Assembly (NCBI RefSeq): GCF_003667275.1
Contig: NZ_RCNV01000005.1
Location: 140,126 to 204,125, forward strand
Reading direction: 5' to 3'
Length of the DNA: 64,000 bases
Source of the DNA: Mesonia aquimarina
GTDB taxonomy: Bacteria > Bacteroidota > Bacteroidia > Flavobacteriales > Flavobacteriaceae
Translations under genes and position numbers: made by a program
Shown: positions 1 to 7,900 of the stretch, one piece after another
Layout of the letters: each line of letters opens with the position of its first letter
Numbering within the stretch: the stretch's first letter is position 1
Notes under the pieces: model-generated
What the model was told of the DNA's origin: nothing
What the model saw: the letters and a program-made list of their open reading frames with translations, nothing else
Database searches by the model: none

Positions 1-446
1 TAGAGACAGCATTATCCAAAGAATCAATAATCTCGTCTAGAAACAAAAAAACTAATCCAGCCTCCTAATTAGCTCTCATTTTCTCTACCCATAAAATTAT
101 ATACCCCCTACCCACACTACATTCAGTCTACAGTGGGAATACAGCGACACTGTGACTCCCCTATAAACAGTGGTGTAAACCTATTTAAAATCTTACACCA
201 ACCTTGGTTGCCCGCAAATTAAATTACACCAACTACCCAGGATCAAAACTTACCACCTATGCCCAACACTCAAACTTTAAATATTCAATATCTTGTTCTG
301 AAATAGCCATAAAAAAACAACTATACCAAAAACAAAAGCAACAAAAACTTTATAAAGAGTATCAATTAATTCAGAAGGGTTTGCTTAGCTTTGACACTCA
401 ATTAATTGGCAACGAGTACAATTCGCTAAAAATTTAACGTTGACCA

Positions 447-477
447 CTTGCTGAATAAATTAATAATCGTACATTTG
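447..477 (+). promoter_or_regulatory. rplM-rpsI promoter
   Basis: CTTG at 447-450 is followed after 19 bases by TACATTTG at 470-477. This fits the Bacteroidota primary-sigma consensus TTG-N17-23-TAnnTTTG. Transcription would start around 482-485, at the base of the leader hairpin. Confidence 0.6.
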
Positions 478-481
478 CACC

Positions 482-505
482 CCTGTTTTCTCGCTTGAGA
501 ACAGG
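482..505 (+). promoter_or_regulatory. rplM leader hairpin
   Basis: CCTGTT (482-487) and the following TTCTC can pair with GAGAACAGG (497-505), giving a stem with a small bulge in the 5' untranslated leader of rplM. Many ribosomal-protein operons are autoregulated by leader RNA, and L13 leaders have been proposed in Bacteroidia. Assignment of this hairpin to such a class is inference. Confidence 0.4.
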
Positions 506-537
506 AAAGGAATGTTTAATTATTAAAAAAAGTTAGT

Positions 538-993
538 GTGGACACATTAAGTTACAAAACAGTATCTGCCAACAGTAAGACCGTTAATAAAGAATGGGTT
601 TTGTTGGATGCTGAAGGACAATCACTAGGTCGTCTTGCTTCTATCGCTGCAAAGTTTATTAGAGGAAAGTACAAGACCGATTACACCCCACACGTTGACT
701 GCGGAGACAATGTAATTATTATCAATGCAGAAAAAGTCAACTTAACAGGAAAAAAATGGGATAACAAAGTTTACCTTCGTTACACCAACTACCCTGGGGG
801 ACAAAGAAGTTTAACAGCGCAAGAATTATTTGACAAAGACCCAGCGAGGCTTGTTGAAAAATCTGTAAAAGGAATGCTTCCTAAAAATAAATTAGGATCG
901 GCTCTTTTCAAAAATGTAAAGGTTTATTCTGGATCAGAACACGATCACGAAGCGCAAAAACCTAAAAGTATTAACTTAAACGAACTTGTGTAA
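538..993 (+). CDS. rplM: 50S ribosomal protein L13
   Basis: This is ribosomal protein uL13, an early-assembly protein of the large subunit that binds 23S rRNA. The 151-residue product has the family hallmarks: an N-terminal EWVLLDAEGQSLGRLAS stretch, HVDCGDNVIIINAEKV near residues 52-67, and the YTNYPGGQRS loop near residue 82. The start is GTG at 538. It gives MDTLSYKT, which is the conserved N-terminus in Bacteroidota, so the rare start is credible. It is first in a two-gene operon with rpsI, which begins directly after its stop codon, the usual L13-S9 pairing. A consensus promoter and a hairpin leader precede it. Confidence 0.97.
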   Translation: MDTLSYKTVSANSKTVNKEWVLLDAEGQSLGRLASIAAKFIRGKYKTDYTPHVDCGDNVIIINAEKVNLTGKKWDNKVYLRYTNYPGGQRSLTAQELFDKDPARLVEKSVKGMLPKNKLGSALFKNVKVYSGSEHDHEAQKPKSINLNELV

Positions 994-1380
994 ATGGAGA
1001 CAATTCACAAAATCGGTCGTAGAAAAACTGCAGTTGCGCGTGTTTACCTTTCAGAAGGAAAAGGAAACATTACTGTAAACAAAAAGGACCTAAAAGATTA
1101 TTTTACCACTGGAACACTTCAGTATAAAGTAAACCAAGCTTTAATGCTTACAGGAAATGAAGGAAACTTTGATATTTCTGTAAACGTTTTAGGTGGAGGA
1201 ATTACCGGTCAGGCAGAAGCTGTTCGTCTTGCAATTTCTAGAGCAATGTGCGAGTTAGACGAAGAAAACAGAACAACGCTAAAGCCTGAAGGATTATTAA
1301 CGAGAGACCCGAGAATGGTTGAACGTAAGAAATTCGGTCAGAAGAAAGCACGTAAGAAATTCCAATTCTCAAAACGTTAA
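994..1380 (+). CDS. rpsI: 30S ribosomal protein S9
   Basis: This is ribosomal protein uS9, whose basic C-terminal tail reaches the P-site tRNA in the small subunit. It has 128 residues, the normal length. It begins with IGRRKTAVARVYL, contains LGGGITGQAEAVRLAISRAM, and ends in the conserved basic tail KKFGQKKARKKFQFSKR. The ATG immediately follows the rplM stop, so the two are almost certainly translationally coupled and transcribed from the promoter at 447-477. Confidence 0.98.
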   Translation: METIHKIGRRKTAVARVYLSEGKGNITVNKKDLKDYFTTGTLQYKVNQALMLTGNEGNFDISVNVLGGGITGQAEAVRLAISRAMCELDEENRTTLKPEGLLTRDPRMVERKKFGQKKARKKFQFSKR

Positions 1381-1445
1381 TGTATTTTTTGAAGCCTTTG
1401 TGTTTCAAAATAATAAACCAATTTTTAAAAAAGTATTTGTTGTTA

Positions 1446-1515
1446 TTTCGGCAAGTGCCGAAAGTTAGTTTAGCATCTAAATAAATAAGGCCGTTTTTTA
1501 CGCCGCTTATTTATT
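1446..1515 (+). promoter_or_regulatory. paired inverted repeats between rpsI and rpsB
   Basis: Two stem-loops lie in the 167-base gap. The first is perfect: TTTCGGC (1446-1452), loop AAGT, GCCGAAA (1457-1463). The second pairs AATAAATAAG (1480-1489) with CTTATTTATT (1506-1515) around a loop rich in T. Neither has a canonical T-run directly after its 3' arm, so they could be an rpsI terminator, an rpsB leader or both. No TAnnTTTG box is visible for rpsB. Confidence 0.45.
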
Positions 1516-1547
1516 GCTATCTCAACAGAACGTAAACTATTACAAAA

Positions 1548-2477
1548 ATGGCAAACAAGATAGAAGTTAAAGAATTACTTGATGCAGGTGTACACTTTGG
1601 TCACCTCACAAGAAGATGGAATCCAAACATGGCTCCTTACATTTATATGGAGCGTAACGGAATTCACATCATCAACTTATATAAAAGTGCTGCTAAAATG
1701 CAAGAAGCCGGAGAGGCTCTTAGCAAAATTGCAGCAAGCGGTAGAAAGATTTTATTTGTTGCTACCAAAAAACAAGCAAAAGAAATTATTGCTGAAGAAG
1801 CATCTAAAGCAAACATGCCTTACATTACTGAGCGTTGGCCAGGAGGTATGTTAACTAACTTTGTGACTATTCGTAAGGCTGTTAAAAAAATGGCAGCGGT
1901 AGATCGCATGAAAAAAGACGGTACGTTTAACTCGTTGTCTAAAAAAGAACGTTTACAAGTAGACCGTATGCGTGCTAAGTTAGAAAAGCAATTAGGTTCT
2001 ATTACAGACATGACTCGCCTTCCGGGCGCATTATTTGTAGTTGACATTACACGTGAACACATCGCGATAAAAGAAGCACAAAAATTAAACATTCCTATTT
2101 TTGCTATGGTCGATACCAATTCTGACCCACGTGAAGTAGACTATGTAATTCCTGCAAATGATGATGCTTCAAAATCTGTTAAAAAAGTAATTTCTTACGT
2201 TTCCGATTCTATTGTTGAAGGCTTAACCGAGAGAAAAGCTGACAAAGAAGCGAAGAAAGAAAAGAAAGAAGCAGCTAAAAAAGACGATTCAGCTAAGAAA
2301 TCTGAAAAGTCTTCAAAGAAAGAAAAAGCTCCTAAAGCAAAAAAAGAAGACGTAGAAGTTCCTTCTAAAGATGCTGAAGATCAAAAAGCGATGAAAGAAG
2401 CTAAAAAAGATGTAAAGTTAGAATCTAAGCAAGAAACTTTAGATAAAGCAACATCTTCTGAAAGCGATAAAAAATAA
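1548..2477 (+). CDS. rpsB: 30S ribosomal protein S2 with long charged tail
   Basis: This is ribosomal protein uS2 of the small subunit. Residues 1-225 are the complete S2 fold: LLDAGVHFGHLTRRWNPNM at residues 10-28, then ERWPGGMLTN, LPGALFVVDI and PIFAMVDTNSDP. At 309 residues it is longer than the common length of about 250. The excess is a roughly 84-residue tail from about residue 226 that is almost entirely Lys, Glu, Ala, Ser and Asp. Low-complexity S2 extensions occur in Bacteroidota; the function of this one is unknown. It is followed by tsf, the classical rpsB-tsf arrangement, with a terminator-like hairpin between them. Confidence 0.97.
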   Translation: MANKIEVKELLDAGVHFGHLTRRWNPNMAPYIYMERNGIHIINLYKSAAKMQEAGEALSKIAASGRKILFVATKKQAKEIIAEEASKANMPYITERWPGGMLTNFVTIRKAVKKMAAVDRMKKDGTFNSLSKKERLQVDRMRAKLEKQLGSITDMTRLPGALFVVDITREHIAIKEAQKLNIPIFAMVDTNSDPREVDYVIPANDDASKSVKKVISYVSDSIVEGLTERKADKEAKKEKKEAAKKDDSAKKSEKSSKKEKAPKAKKEDVEVPSKDAEDQKAMKEAKKDVKLESKQETLDKATSSESDKK

Positions 2478-2500
2478 ATAACAATTTTATAAAATTGATG

Positions 2501-2556
2501 ATAAGTCGTTTAGTTCTTTTTATTTATAAAATAGCCAACTAAACGACTTATTTTTT
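2501..2556 (+). terminator. terminator or attenuator between rpsB and tsf
   Basis: A perfect 15-bp stem pairs 2501-2515 with 2537-2551 and is followed directly by a T-run (2552-2556). It has the form of an intrinsic terminator. No TAnnTTTG promoter is visible between it and tsf, so partial readthrough (attenuation) is the simplest explanation for tsf expression. Confidence 0.8.
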
Positions 2557-2576
2557 AACTATAAAACAAGATTAAG

Positions 2577-3404
2577 ATGGCAAAAATAACTGCTGCTGAA
2601 GTAAATAAATTAAGAAAGTCTACCGGTGCCGGTATGATGGATTGTAAAAAAGCATTAGTAGAAGCTGATGGTGATTACGATAAAGCAATTGAAGTGCTTC
2701 GTAAAAAAGGACAAAAAATTGCTGCTAAACGTGCAGACAGAGAGTCTTCTGAAGGTGCTGCAATTGCAAAAGTAAATGATGACGCTACAAAAGGAGCGAT
2801 CATTTCGTTAAACTGTGAAACTGACTTTGTTGCTAAAAATGAAGACTTCATTAAATTGGCAAACGATTTCGCTGAATTGGCATTAAACTTCTCTTCTAAA
2901 GATGAGTTTTTAGCAGCTGATTTTAACGGAATCACGGTGCAAGAAAAATTAACCGAACAAACCGGAGTAATCGGTGAGAAAATTGAAATTGGTGCGTTTA
3001 GAAAATTAGAAGCTGCATTTGTAGGTTCGTATATTCACGCCGGTAACAAAATTGCTGTTCTTACAGGATTATCTAAAAGTGCAGATGGTGCAGAGGAAGT
3101 TGCAAAAGATGTTTCTATGCAAGCTGCCGCAATGAACCCTGTCGCGCTAAACGAAGAGGGTGTAGAGCAAGAGACAATTGAGAAAGAAATTGAAATCGCT
3201 AAAGATCAATTACGTCAAGAAGGAAAACCTGAAGATATGTTAGACAACATCGCTAAAGGTAAAATTAAACGTTTCTTTAAAGACAACACCTTAGTGAATC
3301 AATTGTTTATTAAAGACAACAAGAAAACCGTTGCACAACACGTGCAAGATTCTTTAGGAAAAGATGTTGAAGTAACCGCTTTTGAACGCGTTGCTTTAGG
3401 ATAA
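2577..3404 (+). CDS. tsf: elongation factor Ts
   Basis: This is the guanine-nucleotide exchange factor for EF-Tu; it displaces GDP so that EF-Tu can rebind GTP. The 275-residue product has the N-terminal UBA-like domain (residues 1-55) with TGAGMMDCKKAL at 16-27. The second signature CETDFVAKN at 80-88 contacts EF-Tu. The dimerisation/core domain follows, with a C-terminal segment that includes IAKGKIKRFFKDN. Length and motifs are ordinary for the family. A terminator follows at 3427-3460. Confidence 0.98.
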   Translation: MAKITAAEVNKLRKSTGAGMMDCKKALVEADGDYDKAIEVLRKKGQKIAAKRADRESSEGAAIAKVNDDATKGAIISLNCETDFVAKNEDFIKLANDFAELALNFSSKDEFLAADFNGITVQEKLTEQTGVIGEKIEIGAFRKLEAAFVGSYIHAGNKIAVLTGLSKSADGAEEVAKDVSMQAAAMNPVALNEEGVEQETIEKEIEIAKDQLRQEGKPEDMLDNIAKGKIKRFFKDNTLVNQLFIKDNKKTVAQHVQDSLGKDVEVTAFERVALG

Positions 3405-3426
3405 TCTAAGCTTTAAAATTATACCT

Positions 3427-3460
3427 AAACCGCTTTCTTTAACAGGAAGCGGTTTTTTTA
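3427..3460 (+). terminator. tsf terminator
   Basis: AAACCGCTT (3427-3435) pairs with AAGCGGTTT (3447-3455). The stem extends inward by a G-U and a C-G pair and is followed by a T-run. It ends the rpsB-tsf unit. Confidence 0.85.
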
Positions 3461-3998
3461 TTTTTATTGTAACAGCTATTTACTGTATGCAATGCCTTAT
3501 ACTTTAAGCCAACTAAGAAAATAACCCCTCTCTTCAATTAGATTTCACTGCGCTCAACCTGACATCCCTAGATTTTTTTATAAATAGCTAACTTCTGACT
3601 TCCAAAATTGTTTATATATTTAGCAGAAAAAATTATTACAGTAAACTGTAACAAAAAACTACATAAGTAGTCTATTAATTAGAGTTCATGTTTTAATAAA
3701 AAGAATAAACGTTTTATTTTTATAAGAGATTGTTCATTTTCTTTGCTCGTCCAAAGAAAACGAACCAAAAGAAAAGACGCTTTTTCTAAGGTATTTTTTC
3801 GCTATAGGCGAAAAACCGCAAAACTTTTCCTGAATTTTCTCCAAAGCTTCGAAAATTATTCACGGAAAACCTTCGCTACACTGAAGAAAAAGGCGGATAC
3901 TATTTTTATTTTATATATAGAACTCACCTTATAGCACATTATAAATTACTTGATGGACAGGCATTCTTTTCAAGTATAAACTGAATAAACAGCATATT
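3461..3998. other. long intergenic region with three consecutive stem-loops
   Basis: The 538 bases between the tsf terminator and the ABC ATPase contain no convincing gene. Three perfect inverted repeats follow one another: TTTTCTTTG 3737-3745 with CAAAGAAAA 3752-3760; TTTTTCGC 3795-3802 with GCGAAAAA 3808-3815; AATTTTC 3833-3839 with GAAAATT 3851-3857. A 63-codon frame with a TTG start (3743-3934) runs through them, but it looks like translated repeat sequence. From memory, similar sequence recurs between genes in other Flavobacteriaceae, which suggests a dispersed repeat remnant. No strict TAnnTTTG promoter box was found for the downstream ABC gene. Confidence 0.45.
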
Positions 3999-4898
3999 AT
4001 GATAACACTCAACTTAAATCATGTTTCCAAAACCTATTCCAATGGCGTTAAAGCCTTAGATGATGTCAGCATCGAAATACAATCCGGAATGTTTGGCTTA
4101 TTAGGTCCTAACGGAGCCGGAAAATCTACCTTAATGCGAACCATTGCTACCTTGCAAGAACCGGATAATGGCGACTTATTTTTGGGTGATATCAATATCA
4201 GAAAAGAAAAAATGGAATTACGCAAACTGCTAGGCTACTTACCACAACAATTTGGGGTTTATTCAAAAATGTCTGCCGAGAAATTACTGAACTATTTTGC
4301 TGACCTGAAAGGAATTTCTTCTGCAGCAGAAAAAAAGAAAATGGTAGAATATGCTTTAGAAGTTACTAATTTAACTGAAGTAAAACATAAACACGTGGCA
4401 GGTTATTCCGGCGGAATGAAACAACGTTTCGGTATCGCGCAATTATTGTTAAACAACCCGAAATTAATTATTGTAGATGAACCTACCGCAGGTCTCGACC
4501 CGGCAGAGCGTCATCGCTTTTTAAATGTATTACGAGAAATCGGGACCAACAACATTGTAATTCTATCAACACATATTGTAGATGATGTAAAAGAACTGTG
4601 TACCGATATGGCTATTTTAAACGGCGGAAAAATCTTAAGTAAAATGTCGCCCAAAGATGCGGTTCAACAATTAGAAGGAAAAATATGGACCACTATTACC
4701 GATCGTGATGGCGAAGAAGCCTTAGCTCAGAACTTCCAAGTAATTTCTTCGAGCTTCAATCAAGATAACAGTTTAAATGTTCGTGTTTTTTCCGATACAA
4801 AACCAACCGAAAATTTTATTGCCGCACAAGCCGATTTAAACGATGTGTATTTTGTGCATTTAAAACAAGATGAACCAACTCACTCTGTAAACGCGTAA
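3999..4898 (+). CDS. ABC transporter ATP-binding protein (ABC-2 type)
   Basis: This is the cytoplasmic ATPase that would power the membrane protein encoded 4 bases downstream. It shows Walker A GPNGAGKST at residues 36-44, the ABC signature YSGGMKQ at 136-142, Walker B LIIVDEP at 156-162, and the switch histidine H192 in STHIVDD. A C-terminal region of about 80 residues beyond the nucleotide-binding domain is typical of ABC-2 exporters. The substrate cannot be read from the sequence. It forms a two-gene operon with the permease-peptidase fusion. Confidence 0.92.
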   Translation: MITLNLNHVSKTYSNGVKALDDVSIEIQSGMFGLLGPNGAGKSTLMRTIATLQEPDNGDLFLGDINIRKEKMELRKLLGYLPQQFGVYSKMSAEKLLNYFADLKGISSAAEKKKMVEYALEVTNLTEVKHKHVAGYSGGMKQRFGIAQLLLNNPKLIIVDEPTAGLDPAERHRFLNVLREIGTNNIVILSTHIVDDVKELCTDMAILNGGKILSKMSPKDAVQQLEGKIWTTITDRDGEEALAQNFQVISSSFNQDNSLNVRVFSDTKPTENFIAAQADLNDVYFVHLKQDEPTHSVNA

Positions 4899-4902
4899 GA
4901 TT

Positions 4903-7900
4903 ATGTTTGGCAAAATATTTAAGTTTGAGATTTCGTATTGGCTCAAAAGTCCGCTTTGGTATAGTTACATGGCGGCGATGCTCATTATCGCCACCCTAAT
5001 TACCGCTACCGCTGTGGGTGTTTTTGACAGCGCAACCGTTTCGGTAACCGGTATAAAAAAAATAAACTCTCCCATATCGATTGCGGGGCTATTAGGAGGT
5101 TTTACTTTTCTCGTCTATTTTTTATTACCCTCCATTATTGGGAATTCTATTTATAAGGACTATAAATCTGAAATGTATCAGGTACTTTTTTCTTATCCCT
5201 TTTCTAAAACTGATTATTTACTCGCTAAATTCTTGAGCAGCTTTTTAATGACGCTTGGCGTGCTTTTCTTTGCCGTTATCGGATTGATTATTGGCTGTTA
5301 TTTACCCGGTGCAAATCAGGATTTATTATTGGATTTTGAACTCCTCAATTATTTACAACCTTTTGTACTCGTTGTGATTCCGAACCTTTTCTTTTTTGGA
5401 ACCATTGTTTTTGGGGTAGTCACGTTCTCTAGAAATATTTTTATCGGTTTTATTACCGTGCTTATTCTAATTGTATTACAAGGACTTGCCGGAAATTATT
5501 TAGGCGATTTAGATACAAAAACCCTTGCAGCGCTGCTAGATCCTTTAGGAGGTTCTGCCATCAGTTATGAAACTGAATATTGGACGGTAGAGGAACAAAA
5601 CAATAATTTTATTCCGTTTAGCGGATATATTTTATACAACCGAATTTTATGGTCGGTCATTAGCTTGCTTATTTTCTTAGGCGTTTTTAATGCATTTAAA
5701 TTTCACCAAAACCCAATCAGTCTAAAAATTTTTAAAAAGAAAAGTAAGCGCTTTGTAAAGCAAAATTTTGGGGGCTATAAAATTCATCGAACTCCTACGG
5801 TACAATTAGATTTCTCGCTCAGCAGAAAGTTAAAGAATGTGTGGAAATTCGCTACATTTGAGTTAAAGTATATTCTCAAAAACTGGGCTTTTATTTCCAT
5901 TTTTGCTGTAGGTATTTTAATGGTGGTCTTGGTATTAAACCTTGGCTATCAAATTCAAGGAACCGATACCTTACCCATAACGCGAATTATGATCAGCTTA
6001 AGTCAAGGGGGCATCGGTTTGTTTATGATGATCCTTATCTTTCTCTTTTCGGGAATGCTGATGCATCGTGGAAACATTTCCCATATGGATCAGCTCTTAG
6101 ACACCACAGCGCAACCTTCGTGGATTTTTATGACGTCAAAATTTGTAGCCATTTTACAAATGATCGCTGTTATTTTTCTGTCGGTTATTGGCGTTTCCAT
6201 TGCTTATCAAGCAATTTCCGGCTTTTATGATTTTGAAATCGGCCTTTATCTATTCGATTACTTTTTTGTTGATTTCCCAAACTGGATTATTTATACGTTT
6301 CTCGCATTTTTTATTCATAGCCTGATCAAAAATTATATTGTTGGCTTTATTACCCTTATTGCTCTTTTTATTCTATTACAATTTTTCCCAAGTTTCGGTA
6401 TAGAGCAATCTATTTTTAACTTCAACAAAATCAGTGGCACTTCCTATTCCGATATGAATGGATACGGGCACGGATTAAGTGTATTTTATATCTATAAAAT
6501 ATATTGGGGATTATTTGGAATCGCCTTATTTGTCATCGCTTCCCTACTTTACCAAAGAGGCTTGACCAATGGATTTAAAGCCCGTTTACGCCTAGCCGGA
6601 AAACGTTTTTCTTCTCCGCGCAAAGTTGTGTTTTTTGGAAGCTTGGTTCTCTTTTTCAGTTTAGGGGGTTACATTTATTATATAGATAATATTAAAAATG
6701 AACGCTATTCCGGGAAAGAATATGAAAAAGGACGTGTAAAATATGAAAAAGAATTTGGACATTACGCTAGCATGAAGAAGCCTAGAATTACAGCTTCTAA
6801 AATAGATTTAGCAATTTACCCGGAAACACGTGATTACAAAGTTGAAGGAGTTTTTACCATGGAAAATAAAACCGAGGAAGCTATTGATTCTATCTACCTT
6901 CAAACCAGCGATGATTTAATAGACTATTCCTTTAGCATTCCCACAGAAGTCAGCTTAACCAACGAACGCTTTAATTTTGAAGTGCTTCAGTTTAAAAAAT
7001 CACTTCAACCGGGAGAAAAAATCACGTTCAATTTCACTATGAAAAATGAGCCGAATTCTTGGTTAAGGAATAATTCGCCTATACAGTACAACGGTACATT
7101 CTTAAATAATAGAATGCTGCCAAGTTTTGGTTACAATGAAAGCTACGAGCACAGTTCAGAAAAAATTCGTGAAAAATATGATTTGCCTTATAAAGAACGT
7201 ATGTCATCTCCGCATGATTCTACCGCTTTGGGCGACACCTATATTTCTTCGGAGGCTGACTGGATAGATTTTGAAGCTACCATTAGCACAAGTTCGGAAC
7301 AAATTGCCATCGCCCCCGGTTATTTGCAAAAAGAATGGTCTGAAAACGGAAGACGCTACTTTCATTATAAAATGGAAGATAAAATGCTAAATTTCTACAA
7401 CATTATGTCTGCAGAATATGAAGTGGTATCTGAAAAACATGAAGGTATCAATCTTCAGATATTCTATCATCCCGGACATGAATATAATCTGGAACGCATG
7501 ATGGATGGCGCAAAAAAATCCCTTTCTTATTACCAAGAGAATTTTAGTCCGTATCAATTTAGACAATTACGAATTATCGAATTTCCCTCAACATACGGGT
7601 CTTTTGCGCAATCATTTGCCAATACGGTACCTTTTTCTGAAGGAATTGGTTTTATCGCCAATGTAGAAGAAGAAAACGACGGGGTAGATTATCCCTTTAC
7701 GATAACCGCTCACGAAGTTGCGCACCAATGGTGGGCGCATCAAGTAATTGGTGCTAATGTTCAAGGCTCGACGCTGATGTCTGAAAGCCTATCTGAATAT
7801 TCTGCGTTGAAAGTCTTAGAAAAGCGTTACGGTGAAACAAAAATGCGCCGCTTTTTAAAAGACGCGTTAGACAACTATTTAAGTGGTCGTAGTTCTGAAA

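Larger units (their letters stand above)
1..537. other. non-coding region upstream of rplM
   Basis: No convincing gene lies here. It contains short inverted repeats: CACTGT (148-153) with ACAGTG (167-172), and TGGTGTAA (171-178) with TTACACCA (193-200). The second could fold into a hairpin. The rplM promoter and a leader hairpin lie at its 3' end. A TTG-started 77-codon frame (204-437) is K/Q-rich, lacks a recognisable domain and is probably chance. Anything upstream of position 1 is unseen, so the first part could be the 3' end of another transcription unit. Confidence 0.5.

Noticed and set aside
204..437. 77-codon frame with a TTG start upstream of rplM
   Set aside because: It is Lys/Gln-rich, has no recognisable domain and runs to just ahead of the rplM promoter. 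Its only notable feature is a short match to rplM, reported as a finding.
3743..3934. 63-codon frame through the three-hairpin element
   Set aside because: It starts with TTG inside the first hairpin and reads Lys/Arg/Phe-rich repeat-like sequence, so it looks like translated repeat rather than a gene.
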